26,553 nucleotides of DNA, taken from positions 1 to 26,553 of the forward strand of contig PWPP01000084.1 of NCBI GenBank assembly GCA_003558625.1, written 5' to 3'. Positions 1 to 7,755 of this stretch are shown in pieces. Under the pieces are notes generated by a model. The model was not told where the DNA came from and searched no databases. It saw only the letters and a program-made list of their open reading frames with translations. Numbering within the stretch: the first letter of the stretch is position 1; each line of letters begins with the position of its first letter. Both the position numbers and the translations under genes were made by a program. The stretch is from Syntrophomonas sp. Its GTDB lineage: Bacteria; Bacillota; Syntrophomonadia; Syntrophomonadales; Syntrophomonadaceae.

Positions 1-302
1 ATCTGACTGGCTGCATCATGGTTTCCCCGCACAATAAAGACCTTTATGCCGGCTTCATTTAAGAGGGATACCTGGCTGGCAAAAAAGAGCCCGGTGCTGT
101 AATCTCGCCAGTTCCCATCATAAAGGTCACCGGAAATTAGAACAAAGGCCACATGTTCCTCTAGGGCCAGTTTTATCAAATTTTTAAAGGCTTCTCGGGT
201 TGCACCGCGAATTTGATCTGCCGGAGCCCCTTCATAGCGTTCAAGCCCCGATAGGGGGCTGTCCAGATGAATGTCCGCTGCATGTAAGAATTTGAAGTTC
301 AT
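1..302 (-). CDS. SbcD/YhaO-type metallophosphoesterase (DNA repair exonuclease), N-terminal part
   Basis: The reading frame starts at the ATG at 302-300 and runs off the left edge, so only the first 100 residues are visible. Three calcineurin-type metallophosphoesterase motifs are present in order: ADIHLD (Asp10, His12), SGDLYDG (Asp59) and RGNHDA (Asn94-His95-Asp96). These are the two-metal ligands of the SbcD/Mre11/YhaO nuclease family. A GGAGGAG ribosome binding site lies just upstream of the ATG, fixing the start. The family normally pairs with an SbcC-type SMC ATPase encoded downstream, which here would lie outside the window. An extended -10 promoter is seen about 170 bases upstream. 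The family call is secure; the exact subfamily (SbcD versus YhaO) and substrate are inferred. Confidence 0.88.
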   Translation of the reverse strand, partial: MNFKFLHAADIHLDSPLSGLERYEGAPADQIRGATREAFKNLIKLALEEHVAFVLISGDLYDGNWRDYSTGLFFASQVSLLNEAGIKVFIVRGNHDAASQ

Positions 303-473
303 AATACTCCTCCACGAAACGTAATTATTACCATTACAGGTTATTGCATAGGGTTTATAACCAAAGGCCAGGTATTTTTCTTTGGTGGAATAATCAGGGG
401 AATAAACGGCCATTGTTTTTTAGCTGCAGTGCCTGTATTAGTTTACAAACCCTAATAGTTCAGGGTCATGCTT

Positions 474-482
474 ATTATACCA
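474..482 (-). promoter_or_regulatory. Extended -10 promoter for the metallophosphoesterase
   Basis: Read on the minus strand the sequence is TGGTATAAT, a perfect TATAAT with the TGN extension used by promoters lacking a good -35. It points at the nuclease gene and would give a leader of roughly 165 bases. I see no riboswitch fold in that leader. Position and match are seen; activity is inferred. Confidence 0.4.
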
Positions 483-568
483 CAAAAGAACAAGTGTTCA
501 TCCGCGTATCTCCGTTTCCAGGCCCGAAATATATTTTGATGCATTCTGGTCACGAGATCATTGCATCC

Positions 569-763
569 TTAGGGTAATGAATTTTCCGCTTCCACTATAA
601 AAAAAACCAAAAGTCCCACTGTCAAAGGAATGAGCCACTCTTGGGCTGCTAGGGGAGCGGTTCCAAACAGAGTATTCATAAAGGGGGCATACGTAAAGGT
701 CAGCTGCAGCAAACCCAGTACAGCGATGGGTATAAAGATGTATTTATTATTGATAAAGCTGAG
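569..763 (-). pseudogene. C-terminal remnant of a cation-transporting P-type ATPase
   Basis: In one minus-strand frame, 763 down to the TAA at 571-569, the translation is about 64 residues of transmembrane-rich sequence. It contains NNKYIFIPIAVLGLLQ, then FTYAPFMNTLFGTAPL, then a last hydrophobic helix. This matches the extreme C-terminus (last two membrane helices) of calcium/cation P-type ATPases, where a FTY.P.MN.LFGT.PL stretch is characteristic. An in-frame TGA at 766-764 and the absence of any upstream ATPase sequence show that the rest of the gene is gone. The upstream end is joined to what looks like a transposase start, so this is a deletion relic. Family recognition is from memory and no search was run. 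Confidence 0.72.
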
Positions 764-888
764 TCAATGGTAACATGGTATTGAGCCATTTCAAGATCTC
801 CTCCGGTTTATAGTTTAATTTGTCCATTACCTTTTTAAACCGATGGCCTTGTCTTGGCTCATCTTTTTACACAATTATGCGGACTCAA
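764..888 (-). mobile_element. 5' end of an IS256-like (mutator-type) element, remnant
   Basis: On the minus strand an ATG at 789-787, behind a CCGGAGGAG ribosome binding site, encodes MAQYHVTIDS before homology stops. That resembles the N-terminus of IS256/mutator-type transposases in Desulfotomaculum-like bacteria (MAQYQ.TVDS). Further upstream on the same strand, around 888-862, a stretch containing CATAATTGTGTAAAAAG resembles the ends of such elements. Only about 10 transposase codons survive; the frame then runs into ATPase-derived sequence near 757-766. The outer boundary is approximate because no second terminal repeat is available to define it. Confidence 0.5.
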
Positions 889-976
889 TTTGTTAAGGTT
901 ATGAAAAAAGGTTGATCTTCACATAAAGACGAAAGGATAGAACGCAAAGAAGTTTTAGGGAAAAGGAGGTATTTCT

Positions 977-2299
977 ATGAAGGATGGTATTGTGTTGGAA
1001 GATATTATGCAAGATTTTCATATGCCGGAGAACATTGCTATTGGAATGATGGTATCCAAACAACACAAGATATGTAAGTCTATTGGTTGTGACTTTGATT
1101 ATCACGGTTTTGCATTTGGCCAGTCTCCTTTCCAGGTGCCGGAGGCATTACAGCAGGCCCTGGCCCGGCATGCTGAAAAGGGTGGGTATGTGGATGCAGA
1201 GGGCATTATGGAATTACGGGAAGCGGTGGCGGGATTTCACCGGCGTTATTTTAAATTAGACCTGGGATCTGAGCGTATATTCATCGGCCCTGGTACCAAG
1301 ACCCTGATCCACATGATCTTTACCCTGGTAAAAGCCAGAGTCATCCTTCCTTCTCCCTCCTGGGTAGGGTATTATCCCTTACTGAAGCTTTTAGGCAAGG
1401 AATATGCTATTTTCCATCTTGCCCGGGACCACGGATACAAAATCGTTCCCCGGGAGCTGGATTCTTTTCTGGCCGGCATAGCGGGTACCAAGATGCTGGT
1501 TTTAAACAACCCTCACAATCCTACCGGCTCTGTGTACAGCCAGACGGAGCTGGAAGAGATTGCCCGGGTCTGCAGGAAGCATGACACCCTGATTTTGGCG
1601 GATGAGATCTATGCCCTTACTACCTATGATTTTGATCAGTTCACCAGCATGGGGGCTGTTTATCCTGAAGGCACATTCATAACCAACGGATTATCCAAAG
1701 ATCGCTCTGCCGGGGGCTACCGACTGGGTGTCTGCGTACTGCCGCAACAACATGACCAGGCCTTGGCCAGGGCCTTTAAAATGCTGGCCGCTACCTTTTA
1801 CACCAGTGTGGTGACCCCGGTACAGTTGGCAGCAGTGTCTGCCTACAAAGAGAATACTGAGATAGATGAATATTTTAAGATTACCCGCAGTATCCACCGC
1901 ATCATGGGAACCACCATCAGCCGCAAATGCGCTGCCATTGAAGGTCTTTATGCCACCGTGCCCCGGGGAGGGTTCTACTTTTTGCTGGACTTTCATGAAC
2001 TTTCCCCCCGGCTTTTGGCCCAGGGCATATATGAAGCCAACCGCTTAAGCCCGGCACTAATTTCCCACCCCTTTGATGTGGCCACCATCAGCGGAGACAG
2101 CCTTTTATTGCCCCCCGATCGTTTTGCGGTTCGCATCGCCTTCGTGGATTATGACGGGGAAAAAGCCTACCGGGATTATGCTTCCCATCCACCTCAAAAC
2201 GAAAAAGAAGAGGAAGAATTTGTACTCCGCCACGCCGGCAATATGATTTCTGGAGTCCAGGCCATCCAAGACTTTGTAGAAGACTTACCCCAAGTATGA
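977..2299 (+). CDS. PLP-dependent aminotransferase, class I/II (fold type I)
   Basis: The 440-residue protein has the hallmarks of aspartate-aminotransferase-like fold type I enzymes. They are the loop NNPHNPTG (177-184), ADEIY (208-212; the Asp pairs with the pyridine nitrogen and the Tyr with the O3' of PLP), and GLSKDRSAGGYRLG with the Schiff-base Lys241 and the phosphate-binding Arg249. A late VRIAF segment probably holds the substrate carboxylate-binding Arg. It should transfer an amino group between an amino acid and a 2-oxo acid in the cytosol; the substrate cannot be read from sequence. The start is supported by AAGGAGGT seven bases upstream. It is followed by a separate promoter for the thioesterase gene, so it is probably monocistronic. 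Family confidence is high, substrate unknown. Confidence 0.9.
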   Translation: MKDGIVLEDIMQDFHMPENIAIGMMVSKQHKICKSIGCDFDYHGFAFGQSPFQVPEALQQALARHAEKGGYVDAEGIMELREAVAGFHRRYFKLDLGSERIFIGPGTKTLIHMIFTLVKARVILPSPSWVGYYPLLKLLGKEYAIFHLARDHGYKIVPRELDSFLAGIAGTKMLVLNNPHNPTGSVYSQTELEEIARVCRKHDTLILADEIYALTTYDFDQFTSMGAVYPEGTFITNGLSKDRSAGGYRLGVCVLPQQHDQALARAFKMLAATFYTSVVTPVQLAAVSAYKENTEIDEYFKITRSIHRIMGTTISRKCAAIEGLYATVPRGGFYFLLDFHELSPRLLAQGIYEANRLSPALISHPFDVATISGDSLLLPPDRFAVRIAFVDYDGEKAYRDYASHPPQNEKEEEEFVLRHAGNMISGVQAIQDFVEDLPQV

Positions 2300-2324
2300 C
2301 AAGGGAAAATAAAATGCTTATAAT
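2296..2324 (+). promoter_or_regulatory. Sigma-A type promoter for the thioesterase gene
   Basis: ATGACA (2296-2301, five of six matches to TTGACA) and a perfect TATAAT (2319-2324) are separated by exactly 17 bases. The -35 overlaps the stop codon of the aminotransferase gene, so the downstream thioesterase gene can be transcribed independently. The leader would be about 70 bases. Confidence 0.6.
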
Positions 2325-2400
2325 ATGCAGAAGCCTACTTTATAATAAGATAATAGTAATTATGTATGGTTTGTTTCAAACGAAAGGAGCAATGTAACGG

Positions 2401-2868
2401 ATGGAATCTAAACCCAGTTCTACTTCGAAGGTAACCATGGCCCAGATGGTTCAGCCTAATGTGGCCAATCCTTATGGGAATATGCACGGGGGAGAAGTCA
2501 TGAAGTTAATGGATTCTGCTGCCGGGGTAGTGGCCCAAAGGCATTCCCTGTCCAATGTGGTGACAGCGTCGGTGGATCGCCTGTTTTTTCGGGAGCCCAT
2601 ATTTGTAGGCGATCTCATTTTCTGCCATGCGGAACTCATTTATACTGGAAGATCCTCTATGGAGGTATTTGTAACCGTGGAAGTTGAAAACCTGGTCCGG
2701 GGTGAAATAAAATGTGCCTTAGAAGGCCATTTTCTGATGATTGCCCTGGACAGAAACGGCAGGGCCACTCCGGTACCGCCCTTACTCATTGAAACAGAAG
2801 CACAGCAAATAAAATTTGAAAAAACGAAAAAACGACTGGAGGCAGCGAAAAAGAGCGGGAGCAAATAA
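2401..2868 (+). CDS. Hotdog-fold acyl-CoA thioesterase (YciA/BFIT-like)
   Basis: The 155-residue protein carries the ANPYGNMHGGEVMKLMDSAAG signature (22-42) of cytosolic hotdog acyl-CoA hydrolases. Asn23 and Asp38 are the likely catalytic pair, and TASVDRLFFREP follows, the second family block. It should hydrolyse acyl-CoA thioesters to the free acid and CoA; chain-length preference is not evident. One hotdog domain is present, so the active enzyme would be at least a dimer and probably a hexamer, as in the family. AAAGGAGC lies 10 bases before the ATG. The C-terminus is a Lys-rich tail. It is convergent with the dTMP-kinase-like gene, with 33 bases between the stops. Confidence 0.85.
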   Translation: MESKPSSTSKVTMAQMVQPNVANPYGNMHGGEVMKLMDSAAGVVAQRHSLSNVVTASVDRLFFREPIFVGDLIFCHAELIYTGRSSMEVFVTVEVENLVRGEIKCALEGHFLMIALDRNGRATPVPPLLIETEAQQIKFEKTKKRLEAAKKSGSK

Positions 2869-2901
2869 TCCTTTTTTTCCATCAGTCATCACTTGGGCTT
2901 C

Positions 2902-3588
2902 TTAAATAAGGGACCGGGCGGTCAAAAGGTAAATGATTTGCTCATGGATTTGTTCCGGGGCCAGTAATTCCTCACCTAGGTAACAGTCAAGCCTCAAAAA
3001 ATCGTCCACGGTGTTGGTTAAATAAAGATATTCTTCTGCTACTTTTTTTTGCAATAGCATGCTTTCTTCATGGATGTCAGTTGAGCCCTCCAGGTAATCG
3101 CGTTCCCTGCCTGGTCTTTGCTCCTTGAGTCGGTCCCAGATGATATCAAAGGGGACATGGAGCATGATGGATAAATCCGGTTTGGGAATTTGATGATATT
3201 CAAACTCAAACGCCTTGATCCAGGAACGAAAATATTCCTTGGCGGCGGGATTATCTATTTTTGCACATTGATACGCCACATTGGAATAGAAATAACGGTC
3301 CAGGATAATAAATTTATCCTCTGCCAGCCAGGTTTGGATCAGCTCTTTCGCATCATTTCTGTCCCCGGCATAAATCACCGCCACCAGATAGGGATTAACC
3401 TCATTGATACTACCCAACTCTCCCCGTAGAAAACGTGCGATTAATTCCCCGTAATAAGGATTGTTGGTCCGGGGAAAATGCAAAAACTCACTTTTAATAT
3501 CGTGGCTATGCAAGAAGGACTGCAGCAAATGAATTTGAGTTGATTTTCCGGCCCCGTCCAGTCCTTCCAAAACGATTAGTTTACCCAT
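2902..3588 (-). CDS. Thymidylate-kinase-like nucleoside monophosphate kinase
   Basis: The 228-residue protein starts LIVLEGLDGAGKST, giving a P-loop GLDGAGKST at 9-17. It then has HFPRTNN.YYGELI (38-50) and ILDRYFYSNVAYQ (95-107), whose DRY motif is diagnostic of dTMP kinases. RPGRERDYLEG (around 158-168) corresponds to the LID. The family converts dTMP to dTDP with ATP. The FPR....YG.LI form of the substrate loop resembles the eukaryotic-type dTMP kinases more than the usual bacterial TREPGG form, so this may be a paralogue of a housekeeping tmk elsewhere. AAGGAG lies about 10 bases before the ATG. Expression is probably monocistronic. The fold is sure; dTMP as substrate is likely but not proven. 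Confidence 0.82.
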   Translation of the reverse strand: MGKLIVLEGLDGAGKSTQIHLLQSFLHSHDIKSEFLHFPRTNNPYYGELIARFLRGELGSINEVNPYLVAVIYAGDRNDAKELIQTWLAEDKFIILDRYFYSNVAYQCAKIDNPAAKEYFRSWIKAFEFEYHQIPKPDLSIMLHVPFDIIWDRLKEQRPGRERDYLEGSTDIHEESMLLQKKVAEEYLYLTNTVDDFLRLDCYLGEELLAPEQIHEQIIYLLTARSLI

Positions 3589-3843
3589 GAAAGCAGCTCC
3601 TTATATAGATGATGTGACGTCAATACCAAAATTGCATCTGGTTTTTTACAGGATCCCTGAGCACAAGTTTCCCTGATATATTATCATATAATTTCTTATC
3701 CATGCGTATAGGTTTTATGATTTACAGGGAAAAAGCAAGAAGCAGAAATGTTTGCCGATCCAGGAGAGGGCCGGGTTCATTGTGGCAGCAAAATTATAAG
3801 CGACAGGTAGTGAAAGATTAATGCGAGGTGTCTCCTTGGTTTA
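3589..3843. other. Intergenic region without a recognised gene
   Basis: This 255-base stretch lies upstream of the kinase gene and downstream of the small Cys-rich gene, both on minus. It contains an AT-rich near-palindrome (ATTATCATATAAT, about 3681-3693) and the palindrome TGACGTCA (3614-3621). I see no ORF with a ribosome binding site, no strong terminator and no consensus promoter, although the kinase promoter must lie here or further upstream. Confidence 0.4.
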
Positions 3844-4032
3844 TTATAGTTTTAATGCAGCGTTGGGATTAATCATCGGATCATGCATACATTTTTGACA
3901 TAGTGGTACCGGGTATACACAACCACATCCGTGGCCATAGAGTTCTAGTATGGTGCATTTCTCACACATGGCGATTTTACAGTGCTGGCATTTGGTATAT
4001 ACCGGGTTATTGTTGCATATTTCACATATCAT
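3844..4032 (-). CDS. Small Cys-rich zinc-ribbon/B-box-like protein, unknown function
   Basis: This 62-residue protein has ten Cys and two His arranged as CEIC (3-6), CQHC (15-18), CEKC (23-26), then H34, CGC and a final CQKC (45-48) plus H50. That spacing is typical of one or two structural zinc sites of the B-box/RING-like treble type. There is no signal peptide or membrane segment. The ATG is preceded at optimal distance by AAGGAGGG, so translation is well supported despite the size. I cannot name the family. A role as a small zinc-stabilised adaptor is only a guess. It does not match anti-TRAP, whose zinc site is a DnaJ-like repeat. Confidence 0.75.
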   Translation of the reverse strand: MICEICNNNPVYTKCQHCKIAMCEKCTILELYGHGCGCVYPVPLCQKCMHDPMINPNAALKL

Positions 4033-4227
4033 TCTTTACCCTCCTTTCTGTCTGGGCTTCTATCTTCATGTTATCATACCCTGTGACGGATCCAAACTCA
4101 GGGATTATCCCCGGGGGCATTGCAGGGAAGTCCCTGTTTGCTTATATTAAAGATATTATCTGTTTACTTTGGAAATAGCAGCTAAATTCTGATATGCGCT
4201 TATGGTTGCTGCTGCGGGAGATGAAAA

Positions 4228-5019
4228 ATGACACTTTTGCTAATATTGTTAGGATTATTAGCCGGAGGTTTTGGGTCCATATTGGGTTTGGGCGGAGGGG
4301 TATTGATTTTGCCCCTGACCCAGGTTCTGTTGGGTTTCGATGCCCTGCTGGCAGTGGGAACTACTTTGGTGGCTGTAGTTTTTACGGCGTTTAGCGGATC
4401 GATTGCCCATTTCCGGGCGGGCAACATCAATTTTAGAGGAGCGGTTGAAACCGGAGGTGGAGGCATCGTAGGGGTGGCACTAGGATCGGTTATCTTCAAA
4501 CAGTATTTAACCACAAACATCCTGATTATAAAAACCCTACTCGGTTTTTTCTTCCTGCTGGTGGGTCTGCGCATGGCCTGGGAGTATTATCTAGACCTGG
4601 CGGCGGTGGAAGTAAAACCAAAGGCCGGCCGCAGGTACTTGCCGGACCATATGAGCGGTTTTTTGGTTCTGGGTTTTTTTTCCGGGCTTTTGACCGGAAC
4701 GATGGGATTGGGAGGTGGCGCCGTCATGGTTCCGGGGATGATCTTCTTTTTATCCTTGAGCCCCCTGGTTGCAGCCGGGACCACCATGTTGGCCATGCTG
4801 CCTATCACCGTTTTAGGAGGGATCATAAAAATTAATCAGGGCTTTGTGGATATGCCGGCAGCAATTCTACTGGGATTAGGATGTATGATAGGAGCCCCGC
4901 TGGGCCTAAAAGCAGCCCGGTATATGAAACCGAGATGGATAAAAATGATTTTCGTGCTGATTTTTGCCTATATGTCCCTGAGTTATCTGTATCCGGTTTT
5001 CTTGCATATTTTCAGTTGA
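4228..5019 (+). CDS. TauE/SafE family membrane transporter (sulfite/sulfonate exporter type)
   Basis: This 263-residue, highly hydrophobic protein has about eight predicted membrane segments and an internal duplication typical of TauE/SafE (formerly DUF81). The first half has GFGSILGLGGGVLILPLT near residues 14-31. The second half repeats it as LTGTMGLGGGAVMVPGM near 155-171. Each half also has an AVGTT/AAGTT motif. Family members move sulfite, sulfoacetate or other small anions across the cytoplasmic membrane; direction and substrate are not deducible here. GGGAGATG lies close upstream of the ATG. Neighbours give no sulfur-specific context. Family assignment is firm, substrate open. Confidence 0.88.
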   Translation: MTLLLILLGLLAGGFGSILGLGGGVLILPLTQVLLGFDALLAVGTTLVAVVFTAFSGSIAHFRAGNINFRGAVETGGGGIVGVALGSVIFKQYLTTNILIIKTLLGFFFLLVGLRMAWEYYLDLAAVEVKPKAGRRYLPDHMSGFLVLGFFSGLLTGTMGLGGGAVMVPGMIFFLSLSPLVAAGTTMLAMLPITVLGGIIKINQGFVDMPAAILLGLGCMIGAPLGLKAARYMKPRWIKMIFVLIFAYMSLSYLYPVFLHIFS

Positions 5020-5239
5020 AACATGGGGTCGTTATTTTACAAAAAAACACCAGGGGTTTGGTTCCTATGCCAAGAGACAGGGCGGTTTTTCCGCTAGGCA
5101 CAAGGGATTACGGCAGCGGAATGGACCCACTGTTGGACTTTGGGCATTTATGCGAGCAGTTTCGGGGTCAAAGTATCTTTTGCGCATGATTTATATTAAA
5201 ATTAGTAAAACCGGTGATTGAAAAGGGGGGTCAGCGAAC

Positions 5240-5905
5240 ATGTTTCCCTTGCGGGACAGTGTACCCAGCAAAAATTTTCCCCTGGTCGTAGTTACCCTGA
5301 TTGCAGTCAATGCCATGGTTTTTTTCTACGAGCTAACCTTGGGCATGCCGGGGATTGAACAGCTTTTTTATGAATACGGGCTGGTACCTGCCGACTATGG
5401 GCCCGGTCAAACCCCTCCCCTGGGCTATCTGCCCTTTATCACCTCCATGTTCTTGCATGGGAGCTGGCTGCATATCATTGCCAATATGTGGATTTTGTGG
5501 ATTTTCGGAGATAATATCGAAGACCGGATGGGCAGGGTGAAATTTATATTGTTTTATTTAATCTGTGGTGTTATTGCAGCCCTGGCCCATTATGTCAGCA
5601 ATCCGGCCTCGGTGCTCCCGGTGATCGGTGCGTCGGGAGCTGTAGCGGGAGTTATGGGAGCCTATTTTCTCATGTATCAGGATGCCAAAGTCTTGACCTT
5701 TGTCCCTCCCTTTTTCTTTTTTAATCTTCCCGCATATATATTCCTGGGAATTTGGGTATTGACGCAGTTTTATTGTGCCGCCGCCGAATTAATATCTTCC
5801 GCCTGTGGTCCTATTGCTTTTTGGGCCCACCTGGGAGGCTTTTTAGCGGGGATGATCCTATACCGCTTTTTTATTAATCCAGCCGGCAGTACCGCTGCGG
5901 ACTGA
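5240..5905 (+). CDS. Rhomboid family intramembrane serine protease
   Basis: The 221-residue membrane protein has the rhomboid core. HGSWLHIIANMWILWIFGD (73-91) supplies the oxyanion-side His and Asn82. GASGAVAG (130-137) holds the nucleophile Ser132. FWAHLGGFLAG (194-204) holds the catalytic His197. These define an active Ser-His dyad within six membrane helices. It would cleave single-pass membrane proteins within or near the bilayer; substrates are unknown. The short amphipathic N-terminus (FPLRDSVPS) is typical of Firmicute and cyanobacterial members. AAAAGGGGGG lies upstream of the ATG. The 220 bases before the gene hold no clear gene and no consensus promoter. Confidence 0.92.
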   Translation: MFPLRDSVPSKNFPLVVVTLIAVNAMVFFYELTLGMPGIEQLFYEYGLVPADYGPGQTPPLGYLPFITSMFLHGSWLHIIANMWILWIFGDNIEDRMGRVKFILFYLICGVIAALAHYVSNPASVLPVIGASGAVAGVMGAYFLMYQDAKVLTFVPPFFFFNLPAYIFLGIWVLTQFYCAAAELISSACGPIAFWAHLGGFLAGMILYRFFINPAGSTAAD

Positions 5906-5919
5906 ATTCAGCGGTCACT

Positions 5920-5960
5920 GGTTACTATGTAACCGTATAGCGGGAAAGGCGCTTTTTATT
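5920..5960 (+). terminator. Possible terminator or inverted repeats after the rhomboid gene
   Basis: Fifteen bases after the rhomboid stop there is a perfect 6-bp inverted repeat, GGTTAC-TAT-GTAACC (5920-5934). It is followed by a short AGCG/CGCT stem that ends in a T-rich run (CGCTTTTTATTTT). Together they could terminate transcription, but each stem is short, so this is tentative. Confidence 0.3.
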
Positions 5961-6013
5961 TTGTTCCTGCCCCGTTATTATATATGCAATCTATTTACAA
6001 GGAGGCGTAACTG

Positions 6014-6310
6014 GTGGAAGTGAAAATGCCCTGGTTCGTAGAAGAGTTAAAGGAAAATGACCCGGAATATTATCCGGTGGTTGCAGATCTCATCCAAAAA
6101 GCCCTAACCCCCCGGGTGTTGGATGAAAAGACCAAACAATTGATAATCCTGGCCCTGGACGCCTGTATCGGAGCGTCAGAAGGGGTTAAGGTGGTCGCTG
6201 CCCAGGCTCGGGAAGCAGGATCCTGTGAAGAGGAAATCCGGGAAGCTCTGCGCCTGGCCTATTTTGTCCGGGGGATGGATACTCTGAAAAGCGCAGTATG
6301 GGCGTTTTAA
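6014..6310 (+). CDS. Carboxymuconolactone decarboxylase (CMD/AhpD-like) family protein
   Basis: This 98-residue, all-helical protein has the CMD pattern: LDEKTKQLIILALDACIGASEGVKVVAAQAREAGSCEEEI in outline (about 36-75), then ALRLAYFVRGMDTL. AhpD-type members use a CxxC in the position where this protein has CIGA, so only one Cys is in place and a thiol-disulfide peroxidase role is doubtful. Function is therefore unassigned. The start is a GTG, chosen because AAGGAGG at 5999-6005 sits eight bases before it; an ATG at 6026 is too far for that site. The HAD gene begins 19 bases after the stop, so the two are probably co-transcribed. Confidence 0.78.
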   Translation: MEVKMPWFVEELKENDPEYYPVVADLIQKALTPRVLDEKTKQLIILALDACIGASEGVKVVAAQAREAGSCEEEIREALRLAYFVRGMDTLKSAVWAF

Positions 6311-6329
6311 AGCCTACGAGGAGAAGCAA

Positions 6330-7052
6330 ATGTTTAAAGCCCTGTTATTTGATCTCGATGGTACTTTGCTGAATGTAGACATGAATTTTTTTCTGCCAAA
6401 ATATTTTAAAAAAATGGAAAGCTTAGCCTATGCCCGGGGTTACCATGGAGCGGATCAATTAGTGGACCAGGTTCTAAAGGCCACCGGGGCTATGATTGCC
6501 AACCGTAACCCTGACTGTAAAAATGAAGAGGTATTCATGAAAGATTTTTTTGCCGGCTGGCATTATCCCCGGGAAGAGTTTGAGGGTTTTTTTGCTGATT
6601 TCTATCGCGTTTGTTTCCCCGATTTGCAGCAGTACAGCCAACCATTTTCCATGGCTCCGCAAGTTATGCGCCATTTAGCAGGAGTGAACATTATGAAAGT
6701 CATTGCCACCAATCCGGTTTTTCCCCATACGGCAATAGAACAAAGGATGGAGTGGGCGGGTATTGCCCAATTTCATTTCGATCTGGTAACTACGTATGAA
6801 AACATGCATTTTTGCAAGCCTCATCAGGAATACTACCGGGAAATATGCGACATCATCAAGGTGGATCCAACGGAGTGCCTGATGATTGGCAATGATGTGG
6901 AGCAAGATATGGTAGCCGGAGAAACAGGCATGAAAACCTACTTGGTCCAAGATCTCCTGGTCAGCCGGGGCAAAAAAAACTACCAGCCAGACTGGAAGGG
7001 GTTTTGGCCAGATCTCTACCGATTTATCCGGTCAACCGTGACCCTTTCTTAA
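6330..7052 (+). CDS. HAD-superfamily hydrolase (phosphoglycolate-phosphatase-like)
   Basis: The 240-residue protein has all four HAD motifs: FDLDGTLL (nucleophile Asp8, acid/base Asp10), ATNP (Thr127), CKP (Lys163) and IGNDVEQDM (Asp189, Asp193). A helical C1 cap of about 100 residues lies between motifs I and II, as in phosphoglycolate phosphatase-like enzymes. It probably hydrolyses a small phosphate ester in the cytosol; the substrate is unknown. AGGAGAAGC stands just before the ATG. It follows the CMD gene closely, but no biochemical link between them is known to me. Confidence 0.88.
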   Translation: MFKALLFDLDGTLLNVDMNFFLPKYFKKMESLAYARGYHGADQLVDQVLKATGAMIANRNPDCKNEEVFMKDFFAGWHYPREEFEGFFADFYRVCFPDLQQYSQPFSMAPQVMRHLAGVNIMKVIATNPVFPHTAIEQRMEWAGIAQFHFDLVTTYENMHFCKPHQEYYREICDIIKVDPTECLMIGNDVEQDMVAGETGMKTYLVQDLLVSRGKKNYQPDWKGFWPDLYRFIRSTVTLS

Positions 7053-7188
7053 AACAAGCTGTGCCCGTCAGGGTTCTTTCACTGTCTGCAATAGACCAGC
7101 GAGGTTTTTAGCGATTCTGACCTGTTAACGGTTTTTTATCATTAGGGGGGCGGTTTTTCTACACCAAGAATTACAGGAGTTGTTATTA

Positions 7189-7653
7189 ATGCATGAGATT
7201 GAAACCGTCAGAGTTTTTTTACAACAGCGCAACACCAATTTAGAGATCATCGTATTGGATGAGGACACAAGCACAGCTCCCCTAGCGGCCCGGGCTCTGG
7301 GCAAGGAAGTAGGCCAGATCGCTAAATCGATCCTTTTTAAAAGTAAAGAGGCGGATTTTTTTATGGTGGTTTCTACCGGGGATGTAAAAATTGATGCCAA
7401 AAGACTTAAAAAACTGGTGGGATCTAAAACCCGCATGGCTAACCCGGAAGAAGTCAGGGAAATAACCGGGTTTTCTATTGGAGGGGTGTGTCCTTTTGCC
7501 CTGCCCCGGCAGATAGATATTTATTTAGACGAAAGTCTGAAAAGGTATGAAGTCGTTTACGCAGCCGCCGGTGCGGCCAATACGGCTTTGCCTATTACAT
7601 ATGATGAATTAATGAACATAACAAGCGGTATTCCCTGCTCCGTATCGATATAA
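7189..7653 (+). CDS. YbaK/EbsC-type aminoacyl-tRNA deacylase
   Basis: The 154-residue single-domain protein matches the YbaK/ProX editing fold. The invariant Lys46 sits in QIAKSILF, the GGVCPF loop is at 98-103, and the C-terminal AAGAANTALPITYDEL block is typical. Members hydrolyse mischarged tRNAs such as Cys-tRNAPro or Ala-tRNAPro. I place the start at the ATG at 7189, nine bases after CAGGAG. A TTG at 7180 in the same frame abuts that site and is unlikely. It is probably its own unit; a 197-base leader separates it from dnaE. Confidence 0.87.
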   Translation: MHEIETVRVFLQQRNTNLEIIVLDEDTSTAPLAARALGKEVGQIAKSILFKSKEADFFMVVSTGDVKIDAKRLKKLVGSKTRMANPEEVREITGFSIGGVCPFALPRQIDIYLDESLKRYEVVYAAAGAANTALPITYDELMNITSGIPCSVSI

Positions 7654-7755
7654 GTGCGATCTGTTTTGTTGTATGGTATCCATAGGACCCTTACCATGAA
7701 CATTTAGTGGTTCCCCGAATTTTAAAAAGTAGCGGGAAATCCTACTATACTGACA

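Noticed and set aside
344..577. 77-codon plus-strand frame
   Set aside because: No ribosome binding site and no recognisable protein; it lies over the promoter and leader of the minus-strand nuclease gene.
3844..4032. The Cys-rich 62-residue protein as anti-TRAP (RtpA) partner of the TRAP gene
   Set aside because: Anti-TRAP has a DnaJ-like CxxCxGxG zinc site and a defined N-terminus; neither is present, and the gene is 7 kb from mtrB.
5067..5189. 40-residue frame MPRDRAVFPLGTRDYG... upstream of the rhomboid gene
   Set aside because: Only a poor ribosome binding site and no known motif; it is the tail of a frame that runs as a shadow over the TauE gene. Could be revisited if conserved.
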